From Larimichthys crocea (Eukaryota > Chordata > Actinopteri > Sciaenidae): DNA of 64,000 nucleotides. Location of the stretch: assembly GCF_000972845.2 (NCBI RefSeq), contig NC_040028.1:10362038-10426037 (forward strand), given 5' to 3'. Both the position numbers and the translations under genes were made by a program. Below are positions 1 through 13,900 of the stretch, piece by piece (the first letter of the stretch is position 1; every line of letters starts with the position of its first letter). The notes under the pieces are model-generated. The model was given only the letters and a program-made list of their open reading frames with translations. It was not told the origin of the DNA and ran no database searches.

Positions 1-2733
1 TGTCAATGATTGTTTTCCACTCTACTTACACTTTAATATAACAACTAGGGGAAAAAATGCTGCCTATTGCCAGGGCATGGACATAAAGTGCATGGCCAGC
101 TGCAAAAAAGCACAGTCTTATCTGTCCTTTCACAGGCAGAGACAGTAACTATGAAAGAGCTGCAACTAGCTTTTATTGAGCGAAATCTGTTATCCTTCAT
201 ACTATAGATGATGGACAAGAGATTTGGAAAGTGGCTTATCTCCTTTCTCACCATCTACATTTTGCATACATAAGCTTTTAATGTTAGAGCAGATTAACAG
301 AGGTGACTTGTAATGCTACAGTTGGGAAATGCCTTCAGAGTACTACTATGTGGTAACCACACTTTTCCTCTTTCTTAAGCTGTCTTGCTCTCCCTACCCT
401 CTACAAATGTGTGGTGACATTATGGGAATGTAAAGAGTGATATTCAGAGAGAGGAGGCGTGAAGGACATTAGTGTGTTCGCTTGAGATGGTGTTGGTTAG
501 GAGCAGAGAATGAGATGATTCATACAAGATCTGTTTGATAATATTAAAGAAGGAAATAAACATGATAAAATGCCCACCATGCATATCAAGAATCCCTTCT
601 ATTCCCACAATGCAGTAAATTGTAGGCGTTCAGCTGCAATTAAAGCTGAGCTATGCAAGACATTAAGATGCCAAGGATAAAGCACCTCAGAAAAAAAGCT
701 TTTTTTTTTGTGCGGAGTCTGTGATGTTTCCCTGTAATTTTCATGACATTCACATAGGTTGAAAGATGGCATTGAAACCAAACATATAAGCATGTAGCCG
801 AGCTAGAAAACAGCACCAATAATGCAGACATACATCACCTGACCTCATACCAAAGCAGTGAAAAAAAAAGCATTTTATACTATATACACACATAGCTATC
901 CAGCCTAAATGACAAAGAGGATTGCATCAAAAAGACATTCCTAAAGCATAAAGTGAGGTACATCAGAGAAGAGCAATCCATGCTATATTTTAAGCCTTCT
1001 TTAACCCTTTGGTATCCATTGTAATAAAGCATCATACTCCAGTCAGGTAGCTGAATGACCTAACATTAAAAACAACAAAAAAAACAAACAAAAAAAAAAC
1101 AACAGTTTCACCCTTTTGCCATTTTATGGTGTCAATATGTAAGTCAACCAGTTTCAAACAAACTTTCATCTTTAAAGTTTAAGGATCTAACCGTGCATTC
1201 AAACTGCAAGCAACAAAACCCATAATGTCTTTACAAAAACCATCAGGAAAACAAATGAATGAGGAGTAGTTTGTGTGGAGACATAAACAACGTTTAGGTG
1301 TAGTTTAATTATTCTTGCCAGCTAACACTTGTTTAGCTCGATGATTTGTGCGTATGTGTACTTCCTTCCTACTTTCTTTCTTTCCTTTCATGGTGATTTT
1401 GCTTTTTGATCAGTAGTTCTACAAACTGAATAGAGGGAAATTATTATGCAGAGAAGTATGTCCCAATACAAGCAACAAATGCAGTTTCATGAAATAAAAA
1501 GTAGTATATACTATTTGATCATTTTATTTTATATCATATATATCATTTTAGTTTAATTAGTCTAAGCATAGGTTTTTAATACTTGGACTTTACCTAATTA
1601 CATTTGCACTGGAGATGCTTCTTAAAGATATGAGTGTCAAAATAAGTAATTTATTAAAACTCTGCATGTGGATTTGATTACATTTGTGTTAGAAAACTCA
1701 GTATGTGTGTAATCCTTCCTTGTCCTTCAAATGAAAAGAATAAATGAATGTCATTTTTTTCAAAATAGCTGGAAAAATGTGTGTTATGTAAGTAAAAAAT
1801 AAGGAATTGATAGTTTGATAGTCTGAAACATCCGCAAATATAGTTTGCTAGCTGGCACTGCTAGTTTTGGCTGCTAGCATAGCAGGTCGATTAAGTGTTG
1901 CAAAGGCAAACAGCCCTATTATACATTACATTATACATTATAACATCAGTCCAAGTTTATTAATGAAGGCTATCACATCAACTGAATCCTACAAAGTGGT
2001 TGTTAATGGGGAGCTTCCAACAATCACCCAGCTATATAGCCTTTGTAGAGAGTTAGCTTTAACTTAGCTTCGTCTTAAACTACACCAACTTCACAAATGA
2101 GGTATTAATATAAACCAGAACCATTTACAAAGCAGTGTAAACTGTATATATATGTACCATTTATTTCTTAGTATTTGTTTGTGGATGGGTAAATCTAGTT
2201 TTTATTTGTATTTAATAACATTTGCCCCTGGTATTGGCACTTCTCTTTATAGATTTCATGACAAGCTTCCAAGTTCTCTTAACTTTATTATTTATGCAAA
2301 CACAGTCCCACCTAAAAACTGCATTTGTTGTTCATGATGAAGTCTGATGCAAAGCGATACTAAAAGGAGAACAAAGTATTGAATACGGTGTCGCTGTTTC
2401 TGTCTACAGCAGCAGATAGACACCCACACCACTGCCAATCAAGCCCAAATGGACGCCAAGTTGCTTGCAGCTAGAACACACCACAGTAGATGACCATACT
2501 AATATGTGCATTACACTGCAGGAAAACAATGAGCATCATGGGCTATGGAAAAAGGAATGGCACACATTAATGATATGCCACAGTACATGGGCCAATTCAA
2601 TACCAAATTGTCCATGATTCATGTATTCATGAATGGTAAAATATTATTTTTTGATTGAATTAAAGAGTACCTGAAATCTTTGCCACCGTCACCAGTGTTA
2701 ACTGTGACACTATATCTGGTTGAACTGAAACAT
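1..2733. other. AT-rich 3' UTR or downstream intergenic DNA
   Basis: I see no exon, RNA gene or recognisable transposon here. ORFs are short and repeat-like in composition. Several minus-strand AATAAA motifs occur, so part of this may belong to a long ikzf2 3' UTR. A-rich runs occur near 1070-1100. Confidence 0.5.
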
Positions 2734-3219
2734 TTTATTTTATTTTATTTTATCCAGTGCATTGAGGCCACGAGGCAGGAACATGTTCTAATATTTCATT
2801 ACCTCTTGAGAGTGAAAACATCGTACAAAAGCATGATGACAGGACAAGCACAAAAAGAGACATATATCAAGAACATAAAAAAAAGAAGAAGGAAAAAAAA
2901 GTCAAAGTCGTCTGACAGCTGCTCTGTTATACAATTCATGAACATTTTAAAAGAAAAGAAAAAAAAAACTTACCTTCCTTCCTCTTCATTAATCTTAATT
3001 TATATGTAGAAAATGTGTCTTTGGCCCATACCTTCATATGATTGTTCAACTGTTCAGATTCACAATAAGTAGCTTAAAAAGAAGTCTATGCTATGATTGT
3101 GCTACACTTGTCTACAGTGCCATTCAACTGTGCAGTCTCAGAGGTCTGGGGTTAAAGATGGATATCATGCTATTGCTCCTTCCCTTCGTTTGCCTTTCCC
3201 TTAATTCCTACCCATCCTC
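2734..3219 (-). other. ikzf2: Minimal ikzf2 3' UTR
   Basis: Sequence left of the TAA stop has no further family-like coding sequence and should be 3' UTR. The first minus-strand AATAAA hexamers fall in an AAAAT-repeat tract (rc of 2734-2749). Others are the reverse complements of 2284-2289, 2160-2165, 1650-1655 and 1523-1528. Which is used cannot be told from sequence. Mammalian Helios has a multi-kilobase 3' UTR, so the true end could lie much further left. Confidence 0.5.
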
Positions 3220-4016
3220 TTATTGGAAGGTGTGTTCACCACGGACTATGTGAGAGGAGAACTCGTAGCGGTCTTTGCTGCGGTGACCACAAATGTTGCA
3301 CTCCAGTGGATCTCTGTATCCGTGGCAACCCATGTGTATGGTGTACATGACATGGTCCAGGAAGAGCACCCGACAGTGCTCACACTGGAAGGCCCGCAAC
3401 TCCTGGCCCTCACGTCCAAACACCCGCACCCCTTCCTGGCTCATAGGCCTTTCTGTAGCCACTCGCATTATCCCAGTCCCCATTCCTGCTCCACTTCTAG
3501 GTGAAGCTTCTGTTGCCCGCTCCCCTGAATAGACCACTGCTGGACTGGCTCTAGACCTGAGGCTGGGAGGGGGGTTGCTCCCATGGTAGCCCTGCCTCTC
3601 TTGAGGGCTGCTGCGAGCTGAGTCAGCTGAGTCAAGTCCACTGTTGTTGGGAGATTCCTCCTGCACTTTCAGCTTGCCCTGCCTGGTTAAAGCTGTAGGG
3701 CCATTTGTGGTGGGATGTCTAGGGAAGTCATGGGGCTGAGATGGTAGCGTGTCACAGTTTCCTGGGCGCTCTGTTCGTTGGCCAATTGGCAGGACATGGT
3801 GGAAGAGGGGGTTGACCAAGGGCACCACGTCGGCCATAGAGAGAGGGGGACCTGGATGGTGGAGCATGGGCCGAAGGTTGTCTGATCCCAGGTATGTGAT
3901 GGCATTGCTGATAGCCTGGTCCATCATGTGAGCCGGCAACAGTTCAGCCTGCTTCTCAAACTTAAGGCCCATCTCGTAGCCTATATCAGGGTAGCTGTAG
4001 CGTAACATCTTTTCAC
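3220..4016 (-). CDS. ikzf2: ikzf2 last coding exon (C-terminal domain, ZF5-ZF6 dimerisation fingers)
   Basis: This 797-bp terminal exon encodes residues 252-515 and a TAA stop at 3222-3220. The acceptor TTTCATGTAG precedes 4016. It starts [20 protein letters not shown] and carries the [16 protein letters not shown] helix. A poorly conserved, S/P-rich middle follows, with a conserved '[12 protein letters not shown]' block. The C-terminal pair is ZF5 (C462, C465, H478, H482) and ZF6 (C490, C493, H506, H512), the fingers that mediate homo- and heterodimers within the family. The last residues RGEHTFQ match the Helios ending (RGEHTFH). ZF6 has H495 and K498 where human Helios has Y and Q. Confidence 0.97.
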
Positions 4017-7000
4017 CTACATGAAATAGAGTAACACTGTGATTGGATGGAATTAATCGATTTAACAAGATGGTTCCAATTGTAAGACAAAAAACATAAT
4101 AAATTTAGATGCAGTAGCAGAAAACAGCGTGCAAGACTATGAACAAGAGAAAAAAAAAGCATAAATTTTAGCATGGCTTGACAAAAATGATTTTCTAGCT
4201 AGTCAAACTTATATCTTGCTGATATTTCAGGGCTTGTTTTTCATATTTTTGCACTTCATGTTCTGTGTGTACGTGTTTAATGGGGTGGAAAGCCCCATCC
4301 ATCTACTACTGCACTGTTTAACCCCTCCTGAACAGGGATGCGGTGAGCTGTTTTCTCTCGATAAGGGCAATGGCAAAGTTACAGGTGTATCTAACCACAG
4401 ACTGAAAAACATTTCCTTGCCTCTCAGTCAACCGCTTGCTTTAGCTTGCTCAAATTTTTTTTTCTAATAATGTGGCAAATAAACCAAATTCAGAAAAAAA
4501 AATCTGTGCTCATAAGTAAGGCAGGTTTATTTTTGTGAGATTATATAATCATGTATCGGCGTTGCCAGCAACAAAGAATTTGGTAAGTTAATAACATATT
4601 TCCTTTTGATCATCATGAAAGTGACTTCAGTAGCAAAATGTATGTATGTATGTGCACATGATGACAATTTCACAAATGCATTCTCAACACAACTCAGCAA
4701 AGCAGTTGTTACATAGACATTACTATCTGTTTGGATAAAGAATACATTTCATCCATGTGGAAATCCACTGAAACGCTGCATGAACTGGACTCAAGTTGAG
4801 GTAAAAACCATAGTGATTTGCATAGCAGTCTATCAGTGCAGAACAGCAGACAAATATTGTTCAACCTCAACTTCAGATTCATAGAAAGCAAATAGAAGAG
4901 TTGAAACATCATCAGACAAAATTATACTATACATCAAACTTCTTCACGGATACTGACTAAAGTAGAGAAAGCCGTTGACTGACTGGCTGATGTTATGTTA
5001 TACCTACCCACAAATTTCTGGGGAGTGGTGCTCTTCCTCTTGCCCACGTTGTTGTGCAGCCTTTCAATAACAGGCGGCCGGTCAAATGTAGCCATGGTGT
5101 TGGCCTCTGCCATAGGCCTCGACTCTGTAGGAACCTCACCTGTAGAAAGTTTGAGAATGGGAGGAGGTTGAAAGGGTAAGAATACGTTTAAGTGGTGAAC
5201 AAAGGGACTCCTTCCCACACATTAAAAAGTAACAATGCTGAATGTAACGGATCACTTCTCTTGTCATGCGAAATTGAAATCCGAATTTTATTTTAATCAT
5301 TTAATCATGAACAATACATTGTGTTGTTTCTGAAGAATGTAGCATTGATTTGCATACATTACACAATTTGTATGCTGCATTTGAACAAATTAGTAAAAAA
5401 AATAATTGAAAAGTAAATAAATAAATGTTACTCCTAATTTAAAGTTATTTCCTCTATATGGAACCAATTGTATTAATGACAATTAATTAATAGTATATAG
5501 GTAAACTTCACACATGCTGATTTTCTCCTGTGAGATCCAACTTTTCTACTGGATTCCATCATACTTTGTTGCTCTTGCCATCAGGTCACTTTTATTTTCA
5601 GTTTTAGTGAAACTATTTACCTGTGTAAGGGCCACTGCTGGCAGTCGGGTCCAATCCGATACCCTGCAGGTAACTGTGGCAGCGCTCTTTATGTTCCTCC
5701 AGTGAAGTGCGTTGTTTGTAGCTTCGTCCACAATAGTTACATTTGTGTGGTTTGCCAACTAAAGGGGAAGACATTCAAGGGAGAGAATATTCATTCACTG
5801 GTGCACAGACAGAAAGAGTAGGTAACACCAATGAGATAATGCAACCTGTTGCAGAGTGCGTAGTAGTAAATACTGTGAACACTCAGTAGTACAAACAAAC
5901 CAGCCTCTGAGATCATGGATTTTCCACTACTAGTGTGAGGATTCCACAAAACTGTTGCCAGACACAAAGAGCTGTGGGCGAAACAGAGATAGTTGCATCA
6001 CGAAGTCTGCATTTCAAAATGCTTTGGTCTCTGAAACATACAGCAAACACCCACTGCAGGCACAGCATGAGTGAATTGCGGAGTTGATCACGTATCCCAT
6101 GGTGGTGGTAGGAAACTAGCTCCAATGTTATGGAGGTGGAGTGTGATTCATTGTGCCATTTCTGTTTTATTCAATTCCTTCCTACCAAGACAAGTGGAAA
6201 GATGAAGACATATCCTTTACACCTATCTCGGTCAAGCCATCAGCCCTTCTATGCTTCTCTCCATCCAAATTCATCACGTGATCAAAGGATCAATGCATCA
6301 ATAGATTAATAAAATCAGAAATGACAAATTATCCACGAGTGATTGACCAGTGATTTAAGAATTTTAGAAACACAGGTCAGTCTACGGTAGGTATAGGCCA
6401 ATAGTTGTTAGCATCACTGGTGTCACTACCTTGGTACAGCTGTTTCCATAATGAGGTAAAATTAAAAATGTGTAAACATTTCGTCGCAACATACTATGTT
6501 AAAGTGAAAATCCTACACAGGCAGACACAAGCTAAGTCTCTGTGACAGAGTATTGTCAAAACTAATGTAATGACTCATAAAGTGACTCTGTGAGTGAACC
6601 TGAGGCCACACAATCATACGAACCAATGTGACCCAGACACTATAATCAGCAATGCAATGTAGTAAGTATTCGCTGGCAGAATGGTAACAGCTATTACTAG
6701 AAGAAGATGTGGAAGATCCTGTGCTCTTGTGTGAGAACAGAGAAACCAAACACGTTTCAGGCTCAGGCGCACACACACACGCACACACACATTTAGAGGT
6801 AGGTGATAGTTCACACGTGAACATAAGTACTTTTTCTCCCACAGAAAAGGATGTCGAGTTTCTTTTCTTTGTTTTTAAGTCCTTAATAGGTTCAAGTTAC
6901 TTAGAAGTATTTTATCTGTAAATGTTACACTTTCTTCCCTAAACTAGTTCTATGATTTGTGTGATTGAAACAAAACCCAACTTTTTTTTTCTTTTTTTTT

Positions 7001-10000
7001 TTTTTGTAGTGAATCATTTGAAATGCTAAGTTTTCTGCTGTGTCTGTCATTCAGTACTTTTGTGGTCTACGAATTACACTGTATTGGCATAACTCGAAAC
7101 TACGGTTCATAATCATTCTTTCTGAGTATGAAAAAAATCGGTGGCTAATAACAAAAGGTTTCAGTATTATTTGAGAGTGGGTAGGTGTGTCTGCGGGGTC
7201 ATTGCAGTAATATTCATTCTGGGTAATGAAAGAGTAAATGAAACGTCATCATGGAAATGATTTTCTTTGCTGCTTTCCAGCCGTGAAAGTAAAACGGCGG
7301 AGTAAGCGGTATTGAATCAAGTATCACTGCCTCAGTCTTAGGCTCACATCCACACAATCTCTCACGGACACGCACAACACAGACTTCATTACTTTTTTAT
7401 ATTTATATAACCACCCACACACAAGTCTGCGCAGATGTTGGATGGACCTGAAAAATCCACCTTTCAGCCGCTATTCTTATTCATGTAAATGATCCACACT
7501 GTGCACTTGACTGATTGCATTTGGCTAATAAACGGGAACTTGCTCAAATTTAAATCTTCTGTCTTACAAAATGTGAAATCCTTTGCCTCTCTAGCATTGC
7601 CTTTCCCACATTATCCTTCCACTAATCAATTGTCCCTCGACGGGTTTTTTTTTTTCCTGGCCTTGAGCAGCCTGATTCAACATACTTGTCTTCTACTACT
7701 CTTTATCTGTCTTTACTATTTCTGTTGTCTTACATTTTTCCTCATATGACCTCTCTTTCAATGCTGTATTTCCCTGTTTTGGCTCCACCTGTTGTTTCTG
7801 GCAGACTACCAGGCTAGAGCTGCCAGGTCTGCAGCACCCAGGAACTGAGTAGTAAGTCCCTGTACGTAAAATAATGTCATGACAGCACAACTTGGCAACA
7901 TCAAGTTCCTCACATTTCCCACTGCATAGAGAAACGCAGGTGTGACTTATTTATCATGATTTTACAGAAGAAGAAAAAACTGTATGAGTAACCCCTGTGG
8001 GGGCATTACAGGGAGAAATGACGGTGTTGTCTGACCTTGATTTCAAAGGAGTAAAAGAGGGGCAAGCACATCCTCTCTGATAGGAAAGTGGGTTACAGTT
8101 GAGAGACACAGCCAGCACTCCCCATGTGTTTCTCAACAGACAGATAGTTTCCTCTTTAGTGAGTAAAGCAACTAAGGAACAGCATGTCCTTGGTACCTAA
8201 CCACAAAGCACTGAGTGCTGTCGATAACACACATAAAAAAAAAAAAAAAATAAGAAAAACACCATTATGTCTATCTAACAATACAAGACAAGACAAGAGT
8301 CACCAACCAAGTATGGCTACTGGGGCTACCATTTTTCTACTAGCTCTTCCATTAGTCACACACAGTTTTAGAAAAACATATCTCAGGAAAATGTTTAAAA
8401 GGTACTCGCCTGTAAATGAAAATTTAAAATGAAATGTTATCACAAAGGCTGGCATTTTATTAAACCTGGTCGAGCCCTCTGACATTCTTCCTAATGCATG
8501 TGTGTACAAACATGGTTGAGCTTTCTGAAGGCACATTTTAGTCCTGAAATATTTTTCAAGGTTTCTACATCACGTCAGAGGCAGACATTACGTACACACA
8601 CTTAGTATTTGGAGACTGGGGACGTGTAACACAAATAAATATTAGAAAGATAATATCAGCACAATAGCAAATAATAGTCTAATAGTCTTTACTAATCTTA
8701 AAATAGATAGTCCAACCTAACCTTAAAAGCATTATGGGTTGTTTATCTTTTTCTCTGGATCTCTGAATCACTTCTGATGAAAGAAATGAAGTGATTTCTG
8801 GGTAACAGAGGTGGATGAGTAAAAAGGGAAAAGAAGAGGATGAGGAGGAGTCTTACCAGCATGAGTGCGCAAATGACCGGTGAGGGCATCACGCCGCCGG
8901 CAGGCGTAGCTGCAGAAGGGGCATTTGAAGGGTTTTTCGCCTGTGTGCAGCTTGATGTGTCGCAGCAGGTTTCCCTTCTGGGTGAACGAGACGCCACACT
9001 GGTTGCACTGGAACGGCCTGTCACCTGATAGAGGCAAGCACAGGAAGTCAATACCACACTTGTGGAAGATGTTTTTACAAAGTATCACCCTGCAGACATT
9101 TTTTTTTTTTTTTTTTTTTTTTTTGTCTCTAACTGAACTCATTTACCTTTGTTTCAGAACTGGCAGCTGACTTTATCTCGTTACCAGTGTTCTGAAACCA
9201 CTAAGCACTGATAGCTGCTTTACATTTCTCAAGATAAATATCACATCTATCAAATCTTTCTCACATGTCATATGACTTCTTGAACTAAATTAAATTAACT
9301 ATTCTATATCCCATTATAATAATGAACCCTGTTTAAATCTGATAATACATAAAATAAATAACAGTGTAGAAACATGAATATTTTTTTGTGTCATCTCAAA
9401 TATATAATAATAACAGTTGTGTATGTCTTTTTGTGTCATCTCAAATATATAATAATAACAGTTGTGTATGTCAACATTCATAATTAAATTGGAGGTGAAC
9501 TGCCCTGTGTTGAACTCAATTTAAAATAAAATCTTTAGTTAATCTTAGCTGAAATGAATTCAATTAAATTTAATTAAACCGATTAGACTTAAATCCAACC
9601 GATTAAACTCTTACTAAACTGAATCAGTTGAATTGAATCTAACTACTAAAATGAACTGAAGTGACTCAAACTCAAACACTACATGTTAGTTAGTGGTAGG
9701 TAAGTTTATTCCTGTAAACAATTATTTGTGTATAATTTTACAGTAAATGTAAATAGTAAATACAGTGAATGGGGCTGTGCATGTCACACTGTGCATGTGC
9801 TCTTACACCGTGTGAATGGTGGACATTATATAATGTGGAATGATGTTGTTCAGGCTCAAAACTGCTGTCTCCCATTTTAATGAAAAATCTTTTGATCTAC
9901 AGCAAGTTGGGAAAGAGAAATCTGATCCTAATGCTATGACAACCAGAGCGGTTGTGGCGTCAGTTGGAACAGGTTGCGGGGGATTCCGAGGATATTTTTT

Positions 10001-10810
10001 CCCTGATAATAATTCCAAGTCTAAGCTATTGTCTTTCAACAATACACAAAAAAAAGCAGAAAGAACTCCACACCCACTGTCGAGGAAGACAAATCATTTC
10101 TGACTCTCTCTAAAGAACGGGAAATAAAAACACAACGCCCTGAATTTAATCATTATAAAAATAAAAATCCTGTGTGGATTGTTAATTGCCACAATTATAC
10201 GAAACAGTTTCCTTAAGACATTGTACGCTTATAATGGCATTCATAAATATATTCATTGCTACCATTTGGTTGTCGACTTCCTGCATCAGCTGTCACGTTC
10301 GGTCCAGATAATTCATCGTGTACATTGTTCGGGCTGCCAGTCATGGATTCCTCCAATGCTACTTCTTCCTCCCCTGTTTGGCCTATTTCTTCGCTTCTGT
10401 TGTCAGCCTCCTCTGCTGTTTCTTCCTCTTGCTTAATTGTCAGTTCTGTAAAACAAAAACAGCGACAATCCTGAGATACACATCTTTACAGTGTCACATT
10501 CAGAAAACGTTTTATGGGGGCACCTTTAAAGTACTACCACGCCACTCTATGGCAACTATGCAGCCTCGGGTGGCCCTGGGATGTATGGCTCTGTAATGCC
10601 TGAGCATATTACACTAAAATGTGTGGCATATGTTGAACTGTAAAGGTTTGAAATGAGCTGTGCTGGTCTCAGGGTGGACATAGGTTGACTAAGATGTGAT
10701 AGCTGTGCAAAATAATATATCATTACGTGGGCATGCTGTGGGGGCATCCTAGTAGCTTGGCAACTCAACTTGTAGACAGCATTGGGATGGACTGACACAT
10801 TGACAAGAGA

Positions 10811-10908
<98 letters not shown>

Positions 10909-13900
10909 GGCTGGTCTGGTTTCTGGCTGTCCCTGGGGAGAAAGGGAGTGTCAGAGGCCCTGTAGCTTACACCTAACAAGCAATGGGAGATTTGCTGGAT
11001 GACAAAGGCAAAAGATTGTATAATTATGTGTGTGGGTGGTTGTGGCGGGAAAGCATTAGCCACCTGCAGTCTCTAGTTATCAGTCACCAGTAATTAATAA
11101 TACTTGACAGAAATACACATGCAACAGCTACAACCAGTTTCATTGACCTGCAGTCTCATTTGGATTATATGCACCGTATGCAGTTCAGTCCAACAGAACT
11201 TTAAAACATTCAACCAAATGCTCCAGGCTGTTTGAGACACAAGCCAAAAACACTGCTGGGTAAGGCCATTTACATGCAAGTCCATTGTGAATGAATTATG
11301 AATTATGTTTTATACAGTGTCTTCTGAAACAAACTTGTGATTCTCTGGTCATGTAGTAAAACTTGACTTGATCCTATATAATAGACTTGACTGTGTTCCT
11401 ACTACAGCTATAACGAATGATTTCAAAAGTCATACTAAGTAATGAGCCTGCAAATGGGAGCATCTTATACTAAAAAGACTCTTGGTCTTATTTTATGAGT
11501 TAAAATTGATACATTGGGTTTTCGATGTAGTGTGAAAAAAGGGTCTGGACACAGTCCAAGCAAAACTTACTGGTCCTGATGATCCTGTTTTGGGATTTAC
11601 TGGAGCAGTAATCACAGTGTAAGCATATGTTGTTTTACTAAAGCCTTCCATCTGACAGCATACATCAACTGCCCCCTCAGGCTCTGGTACTGCATCGACT
11701 AAACTCTCAGAGGTTAGTAAAATATGTTTAAAAAAACATTTATACTATGAGAGAAATCTCCACAAAGCAACTGCATTCTTCAAACTGATGCTGTATGTTT
11801 CCGATGCCACAATTTGCACAGAAAAAAAAAACCTTATCCCAATACCCACGTTGCGATCGAGCCTTGTCTTCGACAGCTGTATCCTGGCAACACGGAGCAG
11901 ACCTGAATGTCCTTGCTATTCAGCTCCTTGCATCTTTACATCTATCTCTCCAGTGTGGCAGAGTGGAATGCACAGTGGGATGAGGATACAATTTTGATAA
12001 ATGGTTGCAACAAGCAACAAACAGTGATGAAAAAATCATTGTGATGCGGTATTAGTATATTCCCACCTGCAATTTATCTGAGTTTTCCATAATCCATAAA
12101 AAAAAACAGGTGGAAAGATGACAATGCAACATTATTAGGAAGACATTCTGTCATTCTTACTACCCAAACTGTCACCTGCCCTGTGGGTGTAATTCTACTC
12201 TTCTTTGATTACCAGACAATGTGAAGAATAGCAACACACCGGTGTATCACTTGTGTTTAAGCTTGCAACTTTAAGTGTTAGGTTGAAATTTGACAGCACT
12301 TTGGGCTTATTTTCAACAGATGATGTGATGCAGCCCTTCTTTTGTAACAAAACCTCAAATAGCAAATCATGTTAAGCAACTTCCAGAATGACAACAGCTC
12401 TTATCGGTGAAGAGTATCTCCCTGTGAATACCATCACCCAGCCTCCCTGTATCTCTAAACTTGTGGGAAGCGAGCTTCCCTTTTTCTCACTTAGCTGCCT
12501 CTTCTCACTTAGTTTCCCCTTTTCTTACTTTGCTGTTTCATAGTGACATTGCTAGAGCTAATCTGAGGCATCATGTCGGTAGACTGAGAGGAACCAAACA
12601 ACACTTCTGCATACGTGCAATATAGTACAACATGTGTGATATGGTACAAGTGGCATATGCATTTCATTTCAACCTGGGGTGACAGAGCCTTCTCTGTAGC
12701 TGCCCCCTCCCTCTGGAACTCTCTCCCCAAACATATCCGTGACTGTACTGACATGCCCAGCTTCAAATCTCTGACAAAAACACACCTTTTTTAAAATTTA
12801 AGTAAACTCAGATTGATGTGTTTTAGTGTACTATTTGATATTGTTTTGCTGATTTGATGTTCTTTTTATGTACAGTGTCTTTGAGTATCTAGAAAAGCAC
12901 TTTAAAATAATAAAAAAATAAAAAAGTATTATTAAGTAAGTATTATTCTGAAATTCTTTGTAGGACTTTATTCTGCCATGTTTGGACTAGGGGAAGTTTT
13001 CCCCTCATTCAAACACATACTCACACCCCAATGGCAAGCAAGCTACTGGCCTAACCATCAGAAACACCTGTTTTTGGCTGCCATGTTAATTTTCTGTTGC
13101 AACATATCCAAACTTCCTCTATCTATTTCACATTAAAGACCTTCAGCAGTTCAGGAGAAATAAAGTCATCTTTTCTTCCCCACAAGCTTTTATTGTTAAA
13201 GTGTGAGTGAGTATCACTGAGATCACGCTTAAAGTGATCAGACTTAACCGGTAAAGTGATTTAGAAGAGTATATTTGTACAAATCAGAAACAGTGTGTGT
13301 ATGTGTGTGTATTGCAGTTGCTCTTGGCAGACATATGTGCAGAAATGTGTACTCACCACTAGGGGAATTAGGACCCTGAGGAACTGTCTGTCCATTTTGT
13401 GTTGACATATCCACCAACATTCTCGAGTTCTCCTCACCGGGAGAGCATTGGCCGTTACCTGGGAGACAAACAGAAACAGGGTAATCTTCATTGTGCTATG
13501 CAATACTGTACAACAAATAGACTGCAGTGCTGCTATGTGAAAAGTCTGGGTTAAGTCTGGGTTATTGCTGTATTCGTAGAATGCATATACATGTATACAG
13601 ATACAATGATTAGGGCTCATGAAACTTTCAGAAAAGGAAGATGGCGATGATGGAGGAAAAGGTAAAGCAAGAAACAGAAGTTTCTGAAAATTCAGCATTT
13701 TGCTGGTAGTTTTTTTAGAGGATGAGACTCTCAGTCTGTTATAATATACTCCAAAATGAGGAATCTTTCTGGTCTATTCACTTTCATGCAGATAAAAACT
13801 CTGAATAGAAAGTGAAAACAGTTTCTTAGTTAAGCAAACAGTTCACACAATAACTAGTAGCCTTGTCAGATTAATTTCATCCCTCTCAGATCTCCTTTTA

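Larger units (their letters stand above)
9025..10262. other. ikzf2 intron between the acidic exon and the ZF2/3 exon (searched for ZF1, none found)
   Basis: This 1.24-kb intron is where a separate ZF1 exon would have to lie. Reading the minus strand I found no CxxC...HxxxH stretch like 'CDVCGM' or 'VHKRSHTG'. It contains a T26 run on the plus strand (9099-9124) and a 45-bp perfect tandem duplication (9383-9472). The rest is AT-rich. Confidence 0.7.
10446..13356. other. ikzf2 intron between coding exons 2 and 3
   Basis: This 2.9-kb intron contains a 100-bp GA microsatellite (10806-10905) and a LINE 3' fragment (12672-12925). No additional exon was identified. Confidence 0.75.

Noticed and set aside
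10749..11063. Serine-leucine repeat protein ORF and its ERERER counterpart
   Set aside because: Both are translations of the (GA)n microsatellite.
13261..13698. 145-codon minus-strand ORF over coding exon 2
   Set aside because: It is in the wrong frame and runs through both splice sites; the phase-consistent frame gives the Helios-like peptide.
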